DNA from: an uncultured delta proteobacterium
Lineage (GTDB): Bacteria; Desulfobacterota; Desulfobulbia; Desulfobulbales; Desulfocapsaceae
NCBI GenBank assembly: GCA_903901335.1
Contig: CAIUQR010000088.1
Coordinates: forward strand, 62,001-126,000
Length of the DNA stretch: 64,000 nt
Direction of reading: 5' to 3'
Made by a program: the position numbers and the translations under genes. Every line of letters starts with the position of its first letter. The stretch's first letter is position 1. This document shows, piece by piece, positions 53,129-61,418 of this stretch. Under the pieces are notes generated by a model that was not told the DNA's origin, ran no database searches, and was given only the letters and a program-made list of their open reading frames with translations.

Positions 53129-54985
53129 ATGAGGAACCTGTCGTATCGGTCAATTCCAGGGATGTTGAAAGAGAACGCCCGCCTCTTCAGTGAGCGGACG
53201 GCCGTCAGCTATAAACGGGGTGATACATTTCTTTCTCTTTCCTATGCCCAATTTTATCAACGGGTATTGATGCTGGCGCGCGGTTTGGTCAAGGCCGGTG
53301 TTCAACCAGGGGACAGGGTCGCGATCTTTTCCGAAAACCGGCTCGGGTGGGCCATCTCGGATTTCGGCATCCAGTCTGTCCGGGCAGTGACCGTGCCGAT
53401 CTATGCGACCAATACCGGCGAACAGGCGGCCTATGTCTTGAATCACAGCGGCGCCAAGATCGTTTTTGTTTCCACCAGGATGCAGTATGAAAAACTCCTG
53501 GCGGTCCGCGATCAGATCCCCGGTGTCGAGATGGTCGTCTCCTATGAACGGTTTCTCGGCGACCGCACCTTCCCGGTCTATACCCAGCATCAGCTCTCCG
53601 AAGTCTCCTATCCACTGCAGGAAGAAGAACAAAAGAAGATCGAGGCCCTGATCGATGCAGTTACTCCCGATGATCTGATCACCATCATTTATACCTCGGG
53701 GACTACCGGGATGCCGAAAGGGGTGATGCTGACCCAGGAGAATGTCATCTTCGATGCCGTGACCGGCATGAAAAAACTGGGACCGACCGACAGGATCGAA
53801 ACGTTCTTGAGTTTTCTGCCGCTGAGCCACGTCCTGGAGAGGACCGGCGGCTATTATGCGGCGCTGATCAGCGGCTATCACATTGCCTTTGCCGAAAACG
53901 TCCAGAAGGTCATGGAGAACATGGTCGAAGTCAAGCCTACTGCAATGGTCAGTGTTCCCCGTCTCTTCGAAAAAATATATTCACGCATCTATGAAAATGT
54001 CCATCAGATGAGCCGGCTCAGACAGGTCCTCTTTCATAAGGCTGTGGAGGTCGGGCGAAAATATGTGCAACTGAAATATGTGGAGAAAAAGCCCGTCGGC
54101 CTGCTCGGTCTGCAATACAGGCTTTTTGACCGCCTGGTCTTCAGCAAGGTGCGGGAGCGCTTCGGCGGCCGGTTGCAGTATTTCATCTGCGGCGGTGCTC
54201 CACTCGACAAGACCATCAACGAATTCATGTGGATCATCGGCCTGCCGGTTTACACCGGGTATGGGTTGACGGAAACCAGCCCCGCCGTCTGCCTGACAAG
54301 CTATGATGAGGTCCGTTTCGATTCGGTGGGCAAGGCCTTCGAGCAGACACAACTGAAGCTGGCTGAAGACGGTGAGCTGCTGATTAAAGGGCCCCAGGTG
54401 ATGAAAGGCTACTATCATAATCAGAAGGCAACGGATGAGACCTTCGAGAACGGTTGGCTGTTGACCGGCGATATCGCCAGGATCGACGACGAGGGGTTTG
54501 TCTATATTGTCGACCGGAAAAAGGAGATCATCGTCACCTCCGGCGGCAAGAACATCGCCCCGCAGCCGCTCGAGAATGAACTGCGGCTCGATAAGTATAT
54601 CTCCCAGGCCATGGTCTTCGGTGACCGAAAACCCTACCTGGTGGCGCTTCTGACCCCGAATGTCGAACGCCTGGTCGATCTCGGACGCGACGAGAAACTG
54701 AACTATATCGATATGGAGGAGCTGGTAAACAACAAACGGATCCAGGAGATTTACGCTGACAGGATCAAAGAGCTCAACAAGACGCTCCCTCCGTATGAGA
54801 CCATCAAGAAATTCGTCCTTCTTCCCCGTGACTTTTCCATCGAGGGAGGGGAGTTGACCCCGACCCTGAAACTGAAACGGAAGAAAATATTCACTATGTA
54901 CCAGGAAAAGATCGAACAACTTTATACGCCAAACGGCATGGGTGCAAGCAACCATCCGCAATCCACAAATGGAGAAAAAAAATGA
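53129..54985 (+). CDS. fadD: long-chain acyl-CoA synthetase (AMP-forming)
   Basis: This ANL-family ligase (618 residues from ATG 53129, behind AAGGA) activates a fatty acid to acyl-adenylate and then acyl-CoA. The P-loop-like AMP motif IIYTSGTTGMPKGVML, the YGLTETSPAVCL adenine-site motif, the GWLLTGDIARIDDEGFVYIVDRKKE hinge region and the catalytic Lys near the C-terminus (ELTPTLKLKRKKI) are all visible. A GTG at 53081 is in frame, but the family-like sequence begins after ATG 53129. It leads the beta-oxidation operon and overlaps the next gene by four bases. Length and motifs are of the bacterial long-chain (FadD15/Faa-like) type rather than classical E. coli FadD. Confidence 0.93.
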   Translation: MRNLSYRSIPGMLKENARLFSERTAVSYKRGDTFLSLSYAQFYQRVLMLARGLVKAGVQPGDRVAIFSENRLGWAISDFGIQSVRAVTVPIYATNTGEQAAYVLNHSGAKIVFVSTRMQYEKLLAVRDQIPGVEMVVSYERFLGDRTFPVYTQHQLSEVSYPLQEEEQKKIEALIDAVTPDDLITIIYTSGTTGMPKGVMLTQENVIFDAVTGMKKLGPTDRIETFLSFLPLSHVLERTGGYYAALISGYHIAFAENVQKVMENMVEVKPTAMVSVPRLFEKIYSRIYENVHQMSRLRQVLFHKAVEVGRKYVQLKYVEKKPVGLLGLQYRLFDRLVFSKVRERFGGRLQYFICGGAPLDKTINEFMWIIGLPVYTGYGLTETSPAVCLTSYDEVRFDSVGKAFEQTQLKLAEDGELLIKGPQVMKGYYHNQKATDETFENGWLLTGDIARIDDEGFVYIVDRKKEIIVTSGGKNIAPQPLENELRLDKYISQAMVFGDRKPYLVALLTPNVERLVDLGRDEKLNYIDMEELVNNKRIQEIYADRIKELNKTLPPYETIKKFVLLPRDFSIEGGELTPTLKLKRKKIFTMYQEKIEQLYTPNGMGASNHPQSTNGEKK

Positions 54986-57369
54986 GGCAGATTAATCGAG
55001 TAGCTGTCCTTGGCGCCGGGGTGATGGGTGCGACCATCGCCGCTCATCTGGCCAATGCGGGCCTGGAAGTCCTCTTACTTGATATTGTTCCCCGCGAACC
55101 GGACGCGCAGGAAAAGGAAAAAGGACTGACCCTGGAGAGTCCGCTTGTCCGTAACCGTATCGCCAGGATCGGCCTTGAGGGGCTTGCCAGGATGAAACCC
55201 GCGCCCTTTTATCTGAACAATTACGCAGCCCAGATCCAGGTCGGCAACTTCGATGACGATCTGGTCAAACTGAAGGAATGCGACTGGATCATCGAGGTCA
55301 TAATCGAGCTGATGCCGATCAAGAAGGGGTTGTTCCAGAAGATTGTCCCGAACCTGAAACCGGGCGCGATCCTGTCGACGAACACCAGCGGCCTGTCGGT
55401 AAACGAGATGGCCGAGGTCCTGCCCGTCGAGGTGCGCCGGAATTTCCTGGTCACCCATTTCTTTAATCCGCCGCGCTATATGCGCTTAATGGAACTGGTC
55501 GCCTGCCAGGAGACCGATCCGGCCGTTATCACCGGCATGGCCGATTTCATCAGCCGCAGGCTCGGCAAAGGCATCGTCTACGCCAAGGACACGCCGAACT
55601 TCATCGGCAACCGCATCGGCGTCTATGCAATTTATAAGGGCATCCAGCATATGACCGAGATGGGGATGACCGTGGAGGAGGTGGACAGTGTTGCCGGTCC
55701 CGCCACCGCCCGGCCGAAGAGCGGGGCCTTCCGCACCGCCGATATCGTCGGACTCGATACCCTGGCCCATGTCGGCACCAACTCCTACGACCTGCTGCCG
55801 AACGACGAGGAGCGGGAGGTCTTCAAGATTCCGGGCTTTATGGCCGGGATGATCGAGGGTGGGCTGCTCGGTAACAAGACGAAAAAGGGCTTTTTCAAAA
55901 AAGACAAGACCGGCGGCAAGAGCGAGATTTTTTATTATGACTGGCAGACCTGCGACTATAAACCAGCGGCAAAGCCGAAATTTCCCTCCGTGCAGGCAGT
56001 CAAGCAGATAGACGATCCGGGCCTTCGGGTGAAGATGGTCGTGGCCGGCAATGATAAAGGCGCCGAGTTTGCCTGGAAATCCATCCGTGACACCTTGATC
56101 TATGCCGTCAACAGGATCCCGGAGATTGCCGATGATGTGGTCAATATCGACAATGCGATGAAATGGGGATTCAACTGGGAGATCGGTCCCTTCGAGATGT
56201 TGGATGCGATCGGGGTCGGCTCCTTTGTGAAGCGGGCCGAGAAGGACGGCGTCACGGTGCCGGAGGCCTTGAAAAAGGTCGAGTCCTTCTATCGCTTCAA
56301 TGAAAAGGGCGGCAAGGAATACTATGATCTGCAGAAGGGTACCTACAGCCCGGTGCCGGTGAAGGAAGGCGAGATCAGACTGGAGATCCTGAAGAGGGCC
56401 GGCAAAATAGTGGAGAAGAACGCCAATTGTTCGGTCATCGATCTTGGCGACGGTGTCTTCGGCTTCGAGTTCCATTCCAAGATGAATGCGATCAGCGGCG
56501 ATATCCTGACCATGACCCACAAGGCCGTCAAACGAGCGGAAGAAGAGGGCGTGGGCCTCGTGATCGGCAACCGGGGTGCGAATTTCTCGGTCGGCGCCAA
56601 CCTGATGATGCTGGCAGTGGCCCTGGCCGAAGGGGCGTACGAGGACATTGACATGGTGATCCGTTCCTTCCAGAAGGCGACCATGGCGGTCAAATATGCG
56701 AAGGTGCCGGTGGTGGCCGCCCCGTTCAATATGACGCTGGGCGGCGGCTGCGAATTCTGTCTGCATGCCGATGCGATCAATGCCTCCTCTGAAACCTATA
56801 TGGGACTGGTCGAGATCGGGGTCGGCCTGTTGCCGGCCGGCGGCGGCACCAAGGAGATGTGCCTGCGGGCGGTCGAGCTGGCGCAGCAGTATAAAACCGA
56901 TGTCTCCCCCTTTATCTTTAAGAATTTCGAGCAGATTGCAATGGCGAAGGTCTCGATGGGGGCAGCCGAATTGCCGGGTATGGGCTATATGCGCCGTGGA
57001 GACTCCATCAGCATGGATATCGATCAGCTGATCTATGACGCGAAGCAGAAGGTCCTGGGACTGGCCGTCAACTACCGTCCGGCCCGGCCGGTCGAGAACA
57101 TCCCGGCGCCTGGTCGCAGTATCGCAGCCTCCATCAGGAGCCAGCTCTGGAACATGAAAATGGGTAATTTTGTGACCGAATATGAGGCCGAGATGGGCGC
57201 GCTCATCGCCCAGGTCCTCTGCGGCGGTGATGTCAATGCCGGGACGCCGATCTCGGAGAATTATCTGCTGCAGCTCGAACGCGAGGCCTTCCTGAAGCTC
57301 TGCGGAAATAAAAAGACCGCCGAGCGTATCCAGCACATGCTGAAGAAGGGCAAGCCGCTGCGCAACTAA
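54982..57369 (+). CDS. fadN: 3-hydroxyacyl-CoA dehydrogenase / enoyl-CoA hydratase, FadN-type
   Basis: The bifunctional 795-residue enzyme has the dehydrogenase first: an NAD-binding fold starting RVAVLGAGVMGATIAAHLANAG, the catalytic-His segment VTHFFNPPRYMRLME, and two C-terminal dehydrogenase domains. The hydratase domain follows from about residue 480, with an oxyanion-hole segment GNRGANFSVGANL, a first catalytic Glu in GGGCEFCLHAD and a second in GLVEIGVGLLPAGGG. This reversed order is that of Bacillus FadN, not of E. coli FadB/FadJ, where the hydratase is N-terminal. It performs the second and third steps of beta-oxidation. It overlaps fadD by ATGA and precedes the thiolase gene by 32 bases. 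Confidence 0.93.
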   Translation: MRQINRVAVLGAGVMGATIAAHLANAGLEVLLLDIVPREPDAQEKEKGLTLESPLVRNRIARIGLEGLARMKPAPFYLNNYAAQIQVGNFDDDLVKLKECDWIIEVIIELMPIKKGLFQKIVPNLKPGAILSTNTSGLSVNEMAEVLPVEVRRNFLVTHFFNPPRYMRLMELVACQETDPAVITGMADFISRRLGKGIVYAKDTPNFIGNRIGVYAIYKGIQHMTEMGMTVEEVDSVAGPATARPKSGAFRTADIVGLDTLAHVGTNSYDLLPNDEEREVFKIPGFMAGMIEGGLLGNKTKKGFFKKDKTGGKSEIFYYDWQTCDYKPAAKPKFPSVQAVKQIDDPGLRVKMVVAGNDKGAEFAWKSIRDTLIYAVNRIPEIADDVVNIDNAMKWGFNWEIGPFEMLDAIGVGSFVKRAEKDGVTVPEALKKVESFYRFNEKGGKEYYDLQKGTYSPVPVKEGEIRLEILKRAGKIVEKNANCSVIDLGDGVFGFEFHSKMNAISGDILTMTHKAVKRAEEEGVGLVIGNRGANFSVGANLMMLAVALAEGAYEDIDMVIRSFQKATMAVKYAKVPVVAAPFNMTLGGGCEFCLHADAINASSETYMGLVEIGVGLLPAGGGTKEMCLRAVELAQQYKTDVSPFIFKNFEQIAMAKVSMGAAELPGMGYMRRGDSISMDIDQLIYDAKQKVLGLAVNYRPARPVENIPAPGRSIAASIRSQLWNMKMGNFVTEYEAEMGALIAQVLCGGDVNAGTPISENYLLQLEREAFLKLCGNKKTAERIQHMLKKGKPLRN

Positions 57370-57401
57370 CCCGTTTAATGATACCTCTCAGGAGAACAGA
57401 T

Positions 57402-58574
57402 ATGAAAACAGCGTATATTCTGGCATCATACCGCACCCCGGGATGCCGGGCAAGCAAAGGGAAATTGAAAGATGTGCGTCCCGACGATCTGGCCGCTATC
57501 GTGATGAAGGGACTGATCGAACGCACCGGCGTCGACCCGAACATGATCGAGGACGTCTACCTCGGCTGCTCCTTCCCCGAGGGCGAGCAGGGGATGAACA
57601 TGGGGCGGGTGGCAGCAATGAAGGCCGGATTCCCCTACCATGTTCCGGGACTGACGGTCAACCGCTTCTGCTCGTCGGGCATCCAGAGCATCGCGATGGC
57701 GGCGGAGCGGGTCATGGCGGGTTTTGCCGACTGTATTGTCGCAGGCGGCGCCGAATCCATGTCCTGTGTGCCGATGGGTGGTAACAAATACAGTGCGAAT
57801 CCCGGCCTTGCGGTCGACTGGCCCGAGGCCTACTCCTCGATGGGCGTTACTGCCGAGCTGGTCGCAGAACAGTATGGCCTTGACCGTCTGACTCTGGACA
57901 CCTTCGCCGCAGCCAGTCATGCGAAGGCTGCGGCAGCAATCGAGGCCGGGCGTTTTGCTGACGAGACCATCCCGGTGGAAATCGAGAAGACGGCCATTGT
58001 GAACGGCAAGATCAAACGGACCAAAGAGATGGTAACCGTCGACGATGGTGTCCGCCCCGGCACAACCTTAGAGAGTCTGGCCAAACTTCGACCCGTGTTC
58101 AAGGTGAACGGGCCGGTCACCGCCGGCAACTCGTCGCAGATGACCGACGGCGCGGCGGCGTCCCTGGTAGTCTCCGAGGACTTCCTGAAACGGATCGGCA
58201 AGGATCCTGTAGCCCGCTTTGTTGCCTTTGCGGTGAGGGGTGTACCTCCGGAGGTTATGGGCATTGGACCGATCGCGGCCATCCCCATGGCCCTGAAGAT
58301 GGCCGGACTGTCGCAGCAGGATATCGACCTGATCGAGCTGAACGAGGCCTTCGCCTCCCAGGCCCTGGCCGTGATTCAAAAGCTTGGCCTGAACCCTGAG
58401 ATCATCAACGTCAACGGTGGTGCCATTGCCCTTGGCCACCCGCTGGGATGTACCGGGGCGAAACTGACGGCAACCCTGTTGCATGAGATGGGACGGCGCA
58501 AGTCACGTTACGGTATAGTTTCCATGTGCATCGGCGGCGGCATGGGTGCTGCGGGCATCTACGAGCGGCTGTAA
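57402..58574 (+). CDS. fadA: acetyl-CoA C-acyltransferase (3-ketoacyl-CoA thiolase)
   Basis: This 390-residue thiolase starts MKTAYILASYRTPG (ATG 57402, behind CAGGAGA). The acylated Cys90 is in NRFCSSG, the catalytic His in GHPLGCTGA and the second Cys in SMCIGGGMGAAGIYE near the end. It performs the last step of beta-oxidation, releasing acetyl-CoA. The size matches Bacillus FadA (391). It lies between fadN-like and fadE-like genes, the same order as the Bacillus fadNAE operon, which supports the name. Confidence 0.95.
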   Translation: MKTAYILASYRTPGCRASKGKLKDVRPDDLAAIVMKGLIERTGVDPNMIEDVYLGCSFPEGEQGMNMGRVAAMKAGFPYHVPGLTVNRFCSSGIQSIAMAAERVMAGFADCIVAGGAESMSCVPMGGNKYSANPGLAVDWPEAYSSMGVTAELVAEQYGLDRLTLDTFAAASHAKAAAAIEAGRFADETIPVEIEKTAIVNGKIKRTKEMVTVDDGVRPGTTLESLAKLRPVFKVNGPVTAGNSSQMTDGAAASLVVSEDFLKRIGKDPVARFVAFAVRGVPPEVMGIGPIAAIPMALKMAGLSQQDIDLIELNEAFASQALAVIQKLGLNPEIINVNGGAIALGHPLGCTGAKLTATLLHEMGRRKSRYGIVSMCIGGGMGAAGIYERL

Positions 58575-58606
58575 CTATTAATTAATTATCCAATAAGGTG
58601 ACAATA

Positions 58607-60385
58607 ATGGCTGAGACACTATTAAAAGGTGGCGAATACCTGATCAAAGAGGTGAGTTGTGCGGATGTGTTTATCCCCGAGGAATTCACCGACGAACAAA
58701 AACAGATTGCCGAGACCACCGAACAGTTTATTCAAAACGAGATTGTTCCGCAGATCGACGAAATCGAAAAGCAGAATTTCGACCTGGTCGTCGAGGGGAT
58801 GCGCAAATGCGGCGAACTGGGATTGTTGATGATCGATGCCCCGGAGGAATATGGCGGACTCGAACTTGATAAAGCTACATCGATGCTGGTCGGCGAAAAG
58901 ATTTCCTGCGGCGGTTCGTTTTCAGTGGCCTACTCGGCCCACTCCGGCATCGGCACGCTGCCGCTGGTCTATTACGGCACTCCGGCGCAGAAAGAGAAAT
59001 ATCTGGGCAGGATTATCTCCGGAGAGTGGTGTGCCGCCTATTGTCTGACCGAGCCCGGTTCCGGCAGCGACGCCCTCGGCGCCCAGGCGACCGCGGTGCT
59101 GTCGCCCGACGGCAAACACTATATCCTGAACGGCACCAAGCAGTTCATTACCAACGGCGGTTTTGCCCAGCTTTACACCATCTTTGCCAAGATCGATAAG
59201 CAGCACTTCACCGCCTTCCTGGTGGAGAGGGATTTCGAAGGGCTCATTATCGGCCCCGAGGAGAAAAAGCTCGGGATTAAAGGTTCCTCCACGACCCAGA
59301 TCATTCTCGATAACTGCAAGGTTCCGGTGGAAAACCTGCTGGGCGAGATCGGCAAGGGCCACAAGATCGCCTTCAATGTGCTCAACATCGGCCGTTTTAA
59401 GTTGGGTGCGGGCGTCACCGGTGCGGCCAAGATGGCCATGGTCGAAGGGATTAAATATGCAAACGTCCGCAAACAGTTCAACCAGCCGATTGCCAGCTTC
59501 GGCGCGATCCAGGAGAAGATCGCCAATATGACCGCCGAGATCTACGCCTCGGAGTCGCTCGTGTATCGGCTGGCGGGACTTCTCGACACCAAGCTTGCCA
59601 CCATCGACAAGTCCGTCGATAACTACTACGAGGAATATTTAAAAGGTATCGAGGAATACGCTCCGGAATGTGCGATTGCCAAAGTCTTCTGCAGCGAGGT
59701 CCTGGCCATGACCGTCGACGAGGTCGTCCAGATCCATGGCGGCTACGGCTTTGTCAGCGATTATCCGGCCGAGCGTTACTACCGTGACGAGCGCATCAAC
59801 CGGATCTTTGAAGGGACCAACGAGATCAACCGTCTCCTGATTCCGGGGATGATCCTCAGAAAGGCGATGAAGGGCGAGCTGCCCCTGCAGTCTGAGGCAA
59901 TGAAGGCTTTCGAATCGCTGATGACCCCGAGCTTCGAGGAGATCGACGACAGCGTCCCGTTTGCAGCCGAAAAGGTCCTGATCAAGAACCTGAAGACCCT
60001 CTTCCTGATCCTGGCCGGAACGGGCGTGCAGAAATATATGGATAAGCTGGCTGACGAGCAGGAGATCCTGATGGCCGCGGCCGACCTGGCTATCCAGATC
60101 TTTGCGCTCGAAAGCGCGGTGCTTCGTGCCGAGAAGGCGAGCCCTGCCGCTACTGCCCGGAAACAGGAATTGTATAAAGCCGCCGTCAAGGTTTTTGCTT
60201 TTACCGCCTCCGAGGCCGCAGGCTCAGCCGCGAGAAGAGGCGCCTTCTATATCGAAGAGGGTGACACCCTGACCATGATTCTCTCCGGTGTCCGGCGTTT
60301 TGCTAAGTACGACGCCACCGGATTGCTGCAAGCCAAACGGACCCTGGCCAGGGCCGCCATCGAAGAAGAAAAGTACCTGTTCTGA
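58607..60385 (+). CDS. fadE: acyl-CoA dehydrogenase, FadE-type
   Basis: This 592-residue flavoprotein has the acyl-CoA dehydrogenase core in residues ~20-400: CLTEPGSGSDALGAQA, FITNGGFAQLYTIFAKI, KLGIKGSSTTQIILDNC, and YRDERINRIFEGTNEINRL, whose Glu is the expected catalytic base for the straight-chain class. A ~180-residue helical C-terminal extension, ending in a segment on ETF- or partner-contact surface (RRFAKYDATGLLQAKRTLA), makes it match the long form found in Bacillus FadE (594). It performs the first step of beta-oxidation with electrons passed to ETF. Start ATG 58607 with AAGGTG. It is the last gene of the first part of the locus; a hairpin follows. Confidence 0.93.
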   Translation: MAETLLKGGEYLIKEVSCADVFIPEEFTDEQKQIAETTEQFIQNEIVPQIDEIEKQNFDLVVEGMRKCGELGLLMIDAPEEYGGLELDKATSMLVGEKISCGGSFSVAYSAHSGIGTLPLVYYGTPAQKEKYLGRIISGEWCAAYCLTEPGSGSDALGAQATAVLSPDGKHYILNGTKQFITNGGFAQLYTIFAKIDKQHFTAFLVERDFEGLIIGPEEKKLGIKGSSTTQIILDNCKVPVENLLGEIGKGHKIAFNVLNIGRFKLGAGVTGAAKMAMVEGIKYANVRKQFNQPIASFGAIQEKIANMTAEIYASESLVYRLAGLLDTKLATIDKSVDNYYEEYLKGIEEYAPECAIAKVFCSEVLAMTVDEVVQIHGGYGFVSDYPAERYYRDERINRIFEGTNEINRLLIPGMILRKAMKGELPLQSEAMKAFESLMTPSFEEIDDSVPFAAEKVLIKNLKTLFLILAGTGVQKYMDKLADEQEILMAAADLAIQIFALESAVLRAEKASPAATARKQELYKAAVKVFAFTASEAAGSAARRGAFYIEEGDTLTMILSGVRRFAKYDATGLLQAKRTLARAAIEEEKYLF

Positions 60386-60398
60386 TTCGCGAAGGGAC

Positions 60399-60419
60399 TC
60401 CCCGGCTGTCTGCCGGGGA
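60399..60419 (+). terminator. hairpin after fadE
   Basis: TCCCCGG and CCGGGGA pair around a seven-base loop 14 bases after the fadE stop, followed by TTT. The stem is strong, the T-run short. It probably reduces or ends transcription between fadE and the next gene. Confidence 0.55.
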
Positions 60420-60454
60420 TTTCCAATCCTCTTTTCAGGCTGACAGTACACAAC

Positions 60455-61405
60455 ATGCCTATGACGATCAAGCAGCATACCATCGACACCCCGTATATGG
60501 TTGGGCCTGTCCACTGTTACACGGTTAAAATAAAAGGAGAACTCGTTCTTTTTGACACCGGGCCGCCGACTGACAAGGCCCGGAGGTATCTGCGGGAGCA
60601 TGTTGATTTGAGAAGTCTGCAGCATGTGATCATCACCCATTGCCATATCGATCACTACGGGCTCGCCTCCTGGCTGGAAAAAGAAACGGAAGCGACTGTC
60701 TATCTCCCCTATCGGGATGCGCTGAAGATTACCCGGCATGATACACAGATAGAGGAAATGCACCGATTCCTGCAGGGGGTCGGTTTTGGTGAGGACTATC
60801 TTGCAGAGCTGGGCCGGATCTTTGACAGCGGTGTTCTTTTTCCGCCTTTGCCGGAGAGTTTCCGCATCATTGAAAATGATCTCCCGCTCCATTTGGGGAT
60901 AAACTATCTGAGCTGTCCCGGCCACTCCCAAAGTGACCTTATCCTGATCGGCGAGGACTGGGCTGTCTCCGGCGATGTTCTGCTCCGGGGGATCTTCCAG
61001 TCGCCGCTTTTGGATATCGATCTGGAAACGGGAGAGCGGTTCCGCAACTACGATGTGTATTGCGATACCCTGATCAAACTGGCAATGCTCCGCCGGAAGC
61101 GGGTTATGCCCGGCCACAGGGAGAGGATCGAGAGCGTTGATGCGACTATTATTTTTTACATTACCAAGATGCTGGAGCGGGTGGCACAGCTCAGGCCCTA
61201 TGCGGATGATGCAAATATTGCCCGGATCATTGACAGGATGTTCGGCAAAATTCTGAGTGAACCCTTTCATATCTTTCTGAAGACCTCTGAAATACTTTTT
61301 ATGAAGGATTTTCTTGAGCAACCGGATAGACTTCTGGATTCTCTTGTAACCATCGGCCTGTATGATGCCGTGAGCGCCCGATTTCAGGATGCGATCAGCC
61401 ACTGA
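60455..61405 (+). CDS. metallo-beta-lactamase-fold hydrolase (possible CoA-thioester or lactone hydrolase)
   Basis: This 316-residue MBL-fold protein has the metal motif THCHIDHYG (H62, H64, D66, H67), a GHSQSDLILI His, the GDVLL Asp and a GHRERIE His that complete a binuclear site. The C-terminal third is helical, as in the glyoxalase II/thioesterase-like subgroup (cf. persulfide dioxygenase and hydrolases in beta-oxidation loci). It follows the fadE hairpin by 36 bases, and overlaps no neighbour; the flavoenzyme gene starts 13 bases past its stop. Context suggests a thioester hydrolase of fatty-acid metabolism, but the reaction is unknown. The ribosome binding site is weak. ATG 60455 is the first start. 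Confidence 0.85.
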   Translation: MPMTIKQHTIDTPYMVGPVHCYTVKIKGELVLFDTGPPTDKARRYLREHVDLRSLQHVIITHCHIDHYGLASWLEKETEATVYLPYRDALKITRHDTQIEEMHRFLQGVGFGEDYLAELGRIFDSGVLFPPLPESFRIIENDLPLHLGINYLSCPGHSQSDLILIGEDWAVSGDVLLRGIFQSPLLDIDLETGERFRNYDVYCDTLIKLAMLRRKRVMPGHRERIESVDATIIFYITKMLERVAQLRPYADDANIARIIDRMFGKILSEPFHIFLKTSEILFMKDFLEQPDRLLDSLVTIGLYDAVSARFQDAISH

Positions 61406-61418
61406 GGAGGAAATTATC

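Noticed and set aside
55486..57336. 616-codon open frame on the minus strand opposite the fadN-like gene
   Set aside because: Antisense shadow of a clear FadN-type gene; the product is His/Asp-rich repeats of complementary codons with no domain and no ribosome binding site.
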